Shown: positions 1 to 5,322 of the stretch, one piece after another | Layout: each line of letters begins with the position of its first letter | How positions within the stretch are numbered: the first letter of the stretch is position 1 | Notes under the pieces: model-generated | Seen by the model: only the letters and a program-made list of their open reading frames with translations | What the model was told of the DNA's origin: nothing | The model's database searches: none | Source of the DNA: Gammaproteobacteria bacterium | GTDB taxonomy: Bacteria > Pseudomonadota > Gammaproteobacteria > J044 | Direction of reading: 5' to 3' | Length of the DNA: 6,697 nucleotides | NCBI GenBank assembly: GCA_003696465.1 | Contig: RFHG01000539.1 | Span: forward strand, 1-6,697 | Program-made: the position numbers and the translations under genes

Positions 1-128
1 ATTTCCGGGAACAGCCCGAAGGGAGGCCGGCATGGATGCCGGCCTGTGGAGCGTAGGGCAGGAGCCCGTACGCTCCACCCCCGGAAATCGTGCCCGGAGG
101 CGGGAACCTGCGCAGCAGGCGCGTTCCC
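1..128. repeat. Composite intergenic element made of nested and adjacent hairpins
   Basis: No gene is supported here; the stretch is almost entirely inverted repeats. An outer pair, ATTTCCGGG at 1-9 and CCCGGAAAT at 80-88, encloses two inner hairpins. The first has perfect 10-bp arms (AGGCCGGCAT at 24-33, ATGCCGGCCT at 36-45) with a 2-nt loop. The second has 9-bp arms (TGGAGCGTA at 47-55, TACGCTCCA at 69-77) plus an inner GGGC/GCCC pair at 56-59 and 64-67. Folded together they make a three-way junction. A further hairpin follows at 102-128 (GGGAAC with GTTCCC, and CCTGC with GCAGG inside). That these belong to a dispersed repeat family is inference; the pairings are directly visible. The element may extend past the left edge. 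Confidence 0.6.
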
Positions 129-144
129 GGCCGCGTTTTCTTTG

Positions 145-178
145 GTTCGTTTCTTTTGCGCGTGCAAAAGAAATGAAC
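145..178. repeat. Long inverted repeat with 15-nt arms
   Basis: GTTCGTTTCTTTTGC at 145-159 pairs with GCAAAAGAAATGAAC at 164-178 around a 4-nt loop, with a single G-T wobble in 15 positions. The preceding bases (133-144) are T-rich. Similar arms, with a CTTTGGTT lead-in and a TTTCTTTTG/CAAAAGAAA core, recur between genes in many gammaproteobacterial genomes as I remember them, so I read this as part of a dispersed repeat rather than a terminator of a specific gene. Another small hairpin follows directly: GTGCCCGC at 181-188 with GCGGGTAC at 192-199, one wobble, 3-nt loop. Confidence 0.6.
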
Positions 179-197
179 TCGTGCCCGCGTAGCGGGT

Positions 198-367
198 ACG
201 AAATCAATGGCAAGTGGAAAAGGGGTCTGTCCCCATTTTCCGCCAGGGGTGCCAAGGTTCAGGGCCTGGAAAAGGGGTCTGTCCCCATTTTCCACGAAAT
301 CAATGGCATGGCAAGTGGAAAAGGGGTCTGTCCCCATTTTCCACGAAATCAATGGCAACCGGAAAAG
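198..367. repeat. Three-copy palindromic direct repeat (REP-like), plus a truncated fourth
   Basis: A 26-nt imperfect palindrome occurs three times with identical sequence at 216-241, 268-293 and 317-342. Each has left arm GGAAAAGGGG, a 5-nt loop TCTGT, and right arm CCCCATTTTCC, which pairs apart from one bulged A. A second 15-nt motif, ACGAAATCAATGGCA, also occurs three times (198-212, 294-308, 343-357). It precedes copies 1 and 3 and a fourth, cut-off copy starting GGAAAAG at 361-367. Copy starts are 52 and 49 nt apart. The identity of the copies implies recent duplication or copying. From memory, palindromes with the complementary core GGGGACAGACCCC often flank IS200-like/RAYT transposase genes; no such gene is in this window, so mobilisation in trans is inference. 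Confidence 0.75.
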
Positions 368-415
368 CCAATGATGATACTCCGTGAACAAGACCTGCCC
401 GCTTGCCCGTGACCC

Positions 416-447
416 AAAACGAAACGCGCCCCCATGAAGGGGGCGCG
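416..447 (-). terminator. Intrinsic terminator of glnA
   Basis: On the minus strand, downstream of the glnA stop, a GC-only 9-bp stem (CGCGCCCCC at 425-433 with GGGGGCGCG at 439-447 in plus orientation) closes a 5-nt loop. It is followed in the direction of glnA transcription by the T-rich run TTTCGTTTT (424 down to 416). This is a standard Rho-independent terminator layout, 26 nt after the glnA stop codon. A smaller hairpin lies between stop and terminator: CATCGAA at 453-459 with TTCGATG at 462-468, 2-nt loop. Confidence 0.85.
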
Positions 448-473
448 CCATGCATCGAATGTTCGATGTGTAC

Positions 474-1883
474 TTACAGGCTGTAGTACATGTCGAACTC
501 GACCGGATGGGTGGACATGCGCAGGCGCGTGACCTCTTCCATCTTCAGGTCGATGTAGGCATCGATGCAGTCGTCGGTGAACACGCCGCCGGCCTTGAGG
601 AAGTCGCGGTCGGCGTCCAGCGCGTTCAGTGCCTCCTCGAGGGAACGGGCCACCTTGGGAATGGCCTTTTCCTCTTCCGGCGGCAGGTCGTACAGATCCT
701 TGTCCATGGCATCGCCCGGATGGATCTTGTTCTGGATGCCGTCGAGGCCGGCCATCAGCAGGGCAGCGAAGGTGAAGTACGGGTTGCCGCAGGAATCCGG
801 GAAGCGGACCTCGATGCGGCGGGCCTTCGGGCTGCTGACGAACGGGATGCGGATGGAGGCGGAACGGTTGCGGGCGGAGTAGGCCAGCATGACCGGGGCC
901 TCGAAGCCGGGCACCAGACGTTTGTAGGAGTTGGTGGAGGCGTTGGAGAAGGCGTTGATGGCGCGGGCATGCTTGATGATGCCGCCGATGTAGTACAGCG
1001 CGGTCTCGGACAGGCCACCGTAGCCGTCGCCGGCGAACAGGTTTTCGCCGCCCTTGGACAGGGACTGGTGCACGTGCATGCCGTTGCCGTTGTCACCCAC
1101 CAGCGGCTTGGGCATGAAGGTGGCGGTCTTGCCGTAGTTGTGGGCCACGTTCTGCACCACGTACTTCAGGATCTGGTTGGCATCGGCGCGCTTGACCAGG
1201 GTGTCGAACTTGGTGCCGATCTCGCACTGGCCGGCCGTGGCCACCTCGTGGTGATGCACCTCGGTCTCGACGCCCATCTCCTCCAGCACCTGGCACATGG
1301 CGGCACGCAGGTCCTGCAGGGAGTCGACCGGCGGAACCGGGAAGTAGCCACCCTTGGGGCCCGGGCGATGGCCGATGTTGCCGTCCTCGTACACCTTTTC
1401 GGCGTTCCAGGAGGCCTCTTCGGAATCGACCTGGTAGAAGGCACCGGAGATGTCATCACCCCAGCGCACGTCGTCAAACACGAAGAACTCGGGCTCGGGG
1501 CCGAAGAAGGCGGTATCGGCGATGCCGGTGGACTTCATGTATTCCTCGGCACGCTTGGCTACCGAGCGTGGGTCGCGCTCGTAGCCCTGCATGGTGCTGG
1601 GCTCGATGATGTCGCAGCGCACGATGAGGGTGGAATCGGCGAAGAAGGGGTCCATGACCGCGGTGCTGGCATCGGGCATGAGGATCATGTCGGATTCGTT
1701 GATGCCCTTCCAGCCGGCGATGGAGGAGCCGTCGAACATTTTGCCTTCCTCGAACAGGCTCTCGTCGACGGTGTGGGCCGGCACGGTCACGTGCTGCTCC
1801 TTGCCACGGGTATCGGTAAAGCGCAGGTCGACGAACTTGACGTCGTTTTCCTGCATCATCTTCAGTACATCACTTGCAGACAT
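474..1883 (-). CDS. glnA: Type I (beta) glutamine synthetase
   Basis: Glutamine synthetase catalyses ATP-dependent condensation of ammonium with glutamate, the central ammonium-assimilation step, in the cytoplasm as a dodecamer. The product is 469 residues, the same length as the E. coli enzyme. Visible features in order are the N-terminal beta-grasp region (VDLRFTDTRGKEQH, residues 18-31), the active-site loop segment FDGSSIAGWKG (50-60), the ATP-binding region KPLVGDNGNGMHVHQS, the NRSASIRIP segment, and the adenylylation site DLYDLPPEE. Its tyrosine is residue 398 counting Met, equal to E. coli Tyr397, so control by GlnE adenylylation is expected. The start at 1883 is chosen because AAGGAG lies 6 nt upstream. 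The in-frame ATG at 1943 lies within the promoter, upstream of the predicted transcript start. glnA has its own sigma-54 promoter and terminator, so it is probably monocistronic. No ntrB/ntrC pair is visible downstream. Confidence 0.98.
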   Translation of the reverse strand: MSASDVLKMMQENDVKFVDLRFTDTRGKEQHVTVPAHTVDESLFEEGKMFDGSSIAGWKGINESDMILMPDASTAVMDPFFADSTLIVRCDIIEPSTMQGYERDPRSVAKRAEEYMKSTGIADTAFFGPEPEFFVFDDVRWGDDISGAFYQVDSEEASWNAEKVYEDGNIGHRPGPKGGYFPVPPVDSLQDLRAAMCQVLEEMGVETEVHHHEVATAGQCEIGTKFDTLVKRADANQILKYVVQNVAHNYGKTATFMPKPLVGDNGNGMHVHQSLSKGGENLFAGDGYGGLSETALYYIGGIIKHARAINAFSNASTNSYKRLVPGFEAPVMLAYSARNRSASIRIPFVSSPKARRIEVRFPDSCGNPYFTFAALLMAGLDGIQNKIHPGDAMDKDLYDLPPEEEKAIPKVARSLEEALNALDADRDFLKAGGVFTDDCIDAYIDLKMEEVTRLRMSTHPVEFDMYYSL

Positions 1884-1889
1884 GTGTGG

Positions 1890-1895
1890 CTCCTT
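1890..1895 (-). promoter_or_regulatory. Ribosome binding site of glnA
   Basis: AAGGAG on the minus strand, 6 nt before the ATG at 1883. This strong Shine-Dalgarno decides the start and rules out the 20-residue longer reading frame beginning at 1943. Confidence 0.88.
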
Positions 1896-1938
1896 GGTAC
1901 GGATCAGATGGTGAGCGAAAATTTGTCCTGCCAGATAG

Positions 1939-1955
1939 TGCACGATTTGTGCCAG
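1939..1955 (-). promoter_or_regulatory. Sigma-54 (RpoN) promoter of glnA
   Basis: The minus strand reads CTGGCACAAATCGTGCA. It has the invariant GG (1953-1952) and GC (1941-1940) separated by exactly 10 nt, and an intact TGGCAC -24 block, close to the E. coli glnAp2 element. The predicted transcript start is near 1928, giving a leader of about 45 nt before the glnA ATG. The -12 block (GTGCA rather than TTGCA) is slightly off consensus. The upstream NtrC-type sites support an enhancer-dependent promoter. Confidence 0.85.
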
Positions 1956-2014
1956 CCGGTAAAGCGCAAGGGACCGTGCTCCGGCGCCATTTTCGGGCCT
2001 GTAACCCGTGCGCT

Positions 2015-2053
2015 ATGCACCATTATTGTGCGTCACGCACAATAATGGTGCAT
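2015..2053. promoter_or_regulatory. Two NtrC-type enhancer sites forming one 39-nt perfect palindrome
   Basis: Arms of 18 nt (2015-2032 and 2036-2053) are exact reverse complements around a 3-nt spacer TCA. Each arm is itself an NtrC-like dyad of the form GCAC-N7-GTGC: TGCACCATTATTGTGCG at 2016-2032 and CGCACAATAATGGTGCA at 2036-2052. Their centres are 20 bp apart, about two helical turns, at roughly -96 and -116 from the predicted glnA start, the normal place for the glnA enhancer. The palindrome begins at the last base of the neighbouring transporter's TGA stop. On the transcribed strand it would form a very stable hairpin but has no U-run after it, so terminator function is doubtful. Confidence 0.82.
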
Positions 2054-3225
2054 CAGCAGAAGTAGAGCCGGATCCTGCCCACGCCGGGCACCTGCCGTGC
2101 CGCCTCGTTGAAGCGGCGGGCCAGCTGCGCGCGCGCCTCGTCGCCGGACCGGGCCAGCTCCAGCGGCAGATACAGCTCGATCTCGATCTGGCCGTTGAGA
2201 TAGTGCAGCTGATAGCGTCGGATCTGCTCGGCCTCGGGTATCTCCTGCCAGGCGGCGCGCAATTGCGGCAACAGCTCCGAGCGTAGGGGCAGGCCGGCAT
2301 TGGGCGGACCTTCCTCGTCGTCCTCGGGATCGATGTGCACCATCACGTCCGCCAGCTCCTCGAAGCCCTGTATCAGGCGGATGCGCACCGTCTCGGCAAT
2401 CTGATGGCCCTCCGACACGCTGATGCGCGGGCTGACCTGGATATGCACATCCGCCAGCGCCTGTCCGCCCATGCGCCGCGTGCGCAGCATGTGCAGGCTC
2501 TGAACCTCCTCCACTTCGAGGATCTTCGTGCGAATGGCCTGCACCGTCTCGGCATCCAGCCCGGTGTCGATCAGCTCCATCACGCTGTCGCGAATCAGCC
2601 CGCCGCCCATGTAGACGATCATCAGCGCCACCACCAGCGCGGCCAGCGGATCGAGCAGCGGCATGCCGAGCACGCTGCCCACCACGCCGGCCAGCACCAC
2701 CAGCGACGAAACCACATCGGAGCGGTGGTGCCAGGCATTGGCCATCAGCATGTTGGAACGGATGCGCCGGCCGGCGGCGCGGGTATAGTGGAACAGCGCC
2801 TCCTTGGAGACGATGGCCAGGGCGGCAAAGAAGATGGCCAGCGGCTGCGGCTGCACCAGTTCGTTCACATGGATCAGGCGCAGCCCGGCGCGCCAGCCGA
2901 TGCCGATGCCCACCAACACCAGGGCCAGGCCCAGAATCACCGTGGCCAGGGTCTCGATGCGCTGGTGGCCGTAGGGGTGCTCCTCGTCCGCCTCGCGGCT
3001 GGCCTCGTGGGCGGCAAACAGCACCAGAAAGTCCGTGGCCAGGTCCGAGAGCGTGTGCACGCCGTCGGCGATCACCGCCTGCGACTGGGTAAAGATGCCG
3101 CCGAAGATCTGTGCCAGGGAGAGAAACAGGTTGGTCGCCGCTCCCACCAGCGTCACCCGGCGCGTCACCTCCAGGCGCAGGGGCGCATCATCAGCAAGGG
3201 AAACGGGGGCGGGCTGCTCGCTCAT
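2053..3225 (-). CDS. Cation diffusion facilitator family transporter with extended C-terminus
   Basis: This looks like an inner-membrane proton-coupled efflux carrier for divalent metal ions (zinc, iron, manganese or similar; the metal cannot be read from sequence). The 390 residues hold about six membrane helices between residues 22 and 212. Helix 2 carries the metal site DGVHTLSD (His57, Asp61), and helix 5 the matching HHRSD (His166, Asp170). A cytoplasmic ferredoxin-like domain follows at about 213-300, with the usual histidines in ADVHIQVSP (His261), GHQ (His274) and MVHIDPED (His297). Most family members end near 300 residues; residues about 308-390 are extra and look like another alpha/beta unit, ending in a C-terminal Cys. 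The ATG at 3225 is the only sensible start, but its ribosome site is weak. It lies 100 nt after the tusA-like gene, so it may be read from its own promoter or by read-through. Confidence 0.93.
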   Translation of the reverse strand: MSEQPAPVSLADDAPLRLEVTRRVTLVGAATNLFLSLAQIFGGIFTQSQAVIADGVHTLSDLATDFLVLFAAHEASREADEEHPYGHQRIETLATVILGLALVLVGIGIGWRAGLRLIHVNELVQPQPLAIFFAALAIVSKEALFHYTRAAGRRIRSNMLMANAWHHRSDVVSSLVVLAGVVGSVLGMPLLDPLAALVVALMIVYMGGGLIRDSVMELIDTGLDAETVQAIRTKILEVEEVQSLHMLRTRRMGGQALADVHIQVSPRISVSEGHQIAETVRIRLIQGFEELADVMVHIDPEDDEEGPPNAGLPLRSELLPQLRAAWQEIPEAEQIRRYQLHYLNGQIEIELYLPLELARSGDEARAQLARRFNEAARQVPGVGRIRLYFC

Positions 3226-3254
3226 GGTCAGGCTACGGGCTAGGAGAAGCGCTC

Positions 3255-3283
3255 ATTCTAGGTGAGGCCGGGGCAATTCGCCA
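3255..3283 (-). promoter_or_regulatory. Weak candidate sigma-70 promoter for the cation transporter
   Basis: In the 100-nt gap before the transporter, the minus strand has TAGAAT (3260-3255), five of six matches to the -10 consensus. It lies 17 nt after TGGCGA (3283-3278), a poor -35. The transcript would start about 20 nt before the ATG. This is only a pattern match in GC-rich DNA. Confidence 0.28.
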
Positions 3284-3325
3284 CAGGCCGGCGGGCAACA
3301 GGACAAGGCCGGATGGTTCAGCGGA

Positions 3326-3556
3326 TCAGCCGGCCTCGCCCACGCGAATGCGGATGCGGATCTCGCGCCCCGCCTCCTCGATGCCGAGCACCTCGTGGCC
3401 GTTGATGCGGCACCAGGCGGGTATGTCGTTCTTCACCCCGGGGTCGGTCGCTGTGACCACCAGCTCATCGCCGGGTGAAAGCCCGGCAATGAAATCCTGG
3501 GTGCGGATCACCGGCATGGGGCAGAGCAGGTTGCGGGTATCGAGTTCATGCGTCAT
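3326..3556 (-). CDS. TusA-family sulfurtransferase
   Basis: This is a small cytoplasmic sulfur carrier or relay protein of 76 residues, close to the usual 75-82 of the TusA/SirA/YedF family. The signature CPMPVI holds the persulfide-bearing Cys12 right after the first strand. A second conserved block, DPGVKNDIPAWC, with Cys49, is also typical. Relatives hand sulfur to tRNA thiolation, molybdenum-cofactor or sulfur-oxidation pathways; nothing nearby (no tusBCD, dsr or mnmA) says which, so I give no symbol. Its ATG at 3556 overlaps the TGA of the upstream metalloprotease gene (ATGA), and the ribosome site is poor, which points to translational coupling. A functional tie to the protease is not evident; shared transcription may be the only link. 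Confidence 0.93.
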   Translation of the reverse strand: MTHELDTRNLLCPMPVIRTQDFIAGLSPGDELVVTATDPGVKNDIPAWCRINGHEVLGIEEAGREIRIRIRVGEAG

Positions 3557-4998
3557 GCCTGCATTGTGCGTGCAGCAAGCACGGCCTTCAAGGCCGTCGG
3601 GAGATGCCTGCGCCCGAGGCTTGCAAACAGCAGGGCCGCCAGCGTGAACAGGCCAGTCGTGCCGCCACCCCCACCCCCACCGCTGCTACTGGTGGCACAG
3701 CGGGCGACCGGAGTGGCAAGGGAGAGGGTGTTGTTTGCAGGCTCTGCGTCGTCATGTGGCCCGCTGAAGGTGAGCTGGAGGGTAACCGGGCTATCGGTTG
3801 TGCTGCACAGGCCGATTTCGGTCACGCTGGTCTGCAGCGGTGCAAGCGCCTGCACGGGGCAGCGCAGCAGGCCGGCACTCAGGCTGCAGGAGAGGGCGTT
3901 GCCGTCGAGTTGTGCGCTGATGTAGCGCACGCCGTCGGGCAGTGTCGCCACCAGATAACCCTGCCGCGCGGTGGAGGTGTTGTCGAGGTTATCGAGTTGC
4001 AGGCGCAGCCGGCTCAAGCCGCTGGCGTCGATGGTCTCCAGGTGAGTCAGTTGCAGGTCGACGGGCGGCACGGTGGCCGTCGGGGCGGGCATGTTCCAGC
4101 CCATGTCGCGCATGGCGGCCATTGCAAGGTTGTCGCGCCAGGTGGGCGTAGCAATGGGCTCCATCAGTTCGTCAGGAGACAGGGTGGTATCGAAGTGGGA
4201 GACAGAAGATCCTGCTTCGTAGGGGTCGGGGGCGTACATGAGCGGGGCATTGCCGCTATTGCTGCCGATGGTCTCGGTGCCGTTCCATACGAGCTTGTCA
4301 ATGCTGGTGATGGCAACGGCACGATCGGGCGCGTCAAGTGTTGAAAGGGCTGTGGTCGTTCCGCTGACAGTGCTGGCGAGCTGCCGAAAATAGATGTCGG
4401 GCAGTTCGGCGCCGCTGGTGGAGGTTGGCAGACTCCCGTCCTGCGCGAGCAGGGTGACGAAGCCAAGCCCGTGCAGGAGTTCGTGCAGGGCGGTGGCGAC
4501 GAAGTCCTGGTCCTGGCCCGGGGGCTGGCCGCTGAAGCCGTAATACCAGTGGGCGTTGCCGAGCACAGTGTTGCCGTCGACATCGCTGTTGAACACGGCT
4601 GTAATGTCGCTGCTGTCGGGGTCCAGATCCCGGTTGGCGACCTGGTTGGCCTGGGCGGCCGGGTAGAGCACGCCATTGCTCGGGTTGAGAAAGAAGCCGT
4701 TGGGCCCGGCCTGGGCCAGTGTGGCCCGGTTAGCCGTGCCGCCCAGGGGATCCATGCGGGCAGTGACGGTCAGCGGGATGGTGAATTCGAAACGCAGCTC
4801 ATAACGCAGCAGGGCATGCCACAGCGCGTTGAGACGTGCCTGGCCCAGGGTACGGGCGGCATTGCCGTCCTTTGGCACGTGGGCTGCCGGATCATTGAAG
4901 CCTTCGCCCGGGAGGTCGTCGATGGTCAGCAGTACGGTGGCCGCAGCCGGCATGGCTGGCAGGAGCAGCAGCAGGGCAAGGCCGAGTGCCCGGATCAT
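3553..4998 (-). CDS. Secreted zinc metalloprotease with GlyGly-CTERM sorting tail
   Basis: This is a predicted exported, surface-sorted metallopeptidase of 481 residues. A signal peptide (residues 1-20, core LGLALLLLLPAMPAAA) is followed by a catalytic domain. It holds WYYG (151-154), the zinc motif HELLHGLGF (His172, Glu173, His176), a later SSVSHFD segment (His268, a plausible third ligand), ELMEP (277-281) and RDMGW. This order is characteristic of a bacterial HExxHGLGF family; the protease-associated insert seen in many members seems absent. Residues about 310-430 look like an Ig-like DUF11/CARDB-type domain ending PANNTLSLATPV, with four cysteines at 371, 380, 398 and 434. The end is SSS plus seven Gly (440-446), a hydrophobic stretch (450-461) and GRRH, a GlyGly-CTERM signal. 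Unusually, 16-17 residues follow the Arg pair. The start overlaps the lipoprotein stop (ATGA). The rrtA gene two places upstream is its likely processing enzyme. Its substrate is unknown. Confidence 0.88.
   Translation of the reverse strand: MIRALGLALLLLLPAMPAAATVLLTIDDLPGEGFNDPAAHVPKDGNAARTLGQARLNALWHALLRYELRFEFTIPLTVTARMDPLGGTANRATLAQAGPNGFFLNPSNGVLYPAAQANQVANRDLDPDSSDITAVFNSDVDGNTVLGNAHWYYGFSGQPPGQDQDFVATALHELLHGLGFVTLLAQDGSLPTSTSGAELPDIYFRQLASTVSGTTTALSTLDAPDRAVAITSIDKLVWNGTETIGSNSGNAPLMYAPDPYEAGSSVSHFDTTLSPDELMEPIATPTWRDNLAMAAMRDMGWNMPAPTATVPPVDLQLTHLETIDASGLSRLRLQLDNLDNTSTARQGYLVATLPDGVRYISAQLDGNALSCSLSAGLLRCPVQALAPLQTSVTEIGLCSTTDSPVTLQLTFSGPHDDAEPANNTLSLATPVARCATSSSGGGGGGGTTGLFTLAALLFASLGRRHLPTALKAVLAARTMQA
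3661..3681 (-). repeat. Low-complexity glycine-codon tract
   Basis: Seven consecutive glycine codons, alternating GGT and GGG and then two GGC, encode the Gly stretch of the sorting tail. The G-runs on the coding strand (two runs of five between shorter ones) fit a G-quadruplex pattern and could be prone to slippage. Confidence 0.8.
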
Positions 4999-5291
4999 GG
5001 TGCCGGGGTGCTGTGTTCCTGCAGGCGAATCCGGCCCTGGTCGTCGCGTTCGGCCTCGATGGAGACCCGGGGCCGGATGTCGGCGCGCTGCCAGCCGTCG
5101 GCGGCAGGTTCCAGCCGGAGCTGGCGGGGTGTGCGCTCGACACGCACATCGCGGGCCTCGCGCAGGGCCCGGCCGGGAGGTTCGGGCGCGAGGATGGCCT
5201 GCCGTCCGGCGGACTGGCCGGCAGTCGGCTCGTCGTCCTGGCAGGCGGCCAGAAGCAGCAGGGGCAGAACAAGCAGGATGCGGAATCTCAT
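4995..5291 (-). CDS. Small predicted lipoprotein of unknown function
   Basis: I do not recognise this 98-residue protein. It has a lipoprotein signal: MRFR, a leucine-rich core (residues 5-14) and a lipobox LAAC with Cys17. The residues after the Cys are Gln-Asp-Asp, with no Asp at +2, so outer-membrane sorting is expected. The mature part (18-98) is hydrophilic, charged and Arg/Glu-rich, with alternating polar/hydrophobic stretches (DVRVERTPRQLRLEP, DIRPRVSIEAERDDQGRIRL) suggesting a few beta strands, and has no other cysteine. It begins 31 nt after rrtA, in a gap holding a 5-bp hairpin (5304-5319), and its TGA overlaps the start of the GlyGly-CTERM protease. Placed between a sorting protease and its likely substrate, it could be a partner or inhibitor, but that rests on position alone. 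Confidence 0.8.
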   Translation of the reverse strand: MRFRILLVLPLLLLAACQDDEPTAGQSAGRQAILAPEPPGRALREARDVRVERTPRQLRLEPAADGWQRADIRPRVSIEAERDDQGRIRLQEHSTPAP

Positions 5292-5322
5292 GCCACGAGC
5301 CTAGCCGGAAATGGCCGGCGGG

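Noticed and set aside
198..367. Short CRISPR array
   Set aside because: Only three units, a strongly self-complementary core, and linkers that share sequence with each other; no cas gene is present.
32..412. 126-codon open frame on the plus strand in the glnA downstream gap
   Set aside because: It runs through hairpins and the three palindromic repeats, repeats its own peptide because of them, and has no convincing ribosome site.
1884..1943. N-terminally extended glnA start at 1943
   Set aside because: The added 20 residues overlap the sigma-54 promoter, would precede the predicted transcript start, and are absent from the family; AAGGAG sits at the internal ATG.
450..2045. 531-codon open frame on the plus strand
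   Set aside because: It lies opposite glnA in a GC-rich region and its translation is a His/Val/Gly-rich shadow without domain logic; the minus-strand product is an unmistakable glutamine synthetase.
2015..2053. Intrinsic terminator for the cation transporter
   Set aside because: The stem is excellent but the downstream minus-strand bases are not T-rich, and the dyad spacing fits NtrC sites better.
2335..3243. 302-codon plus-strand open frame
   Set aside because: Antisense to the cation transporter; the translation is dominated by His, Gln and Ala, typical of a shadow frame.
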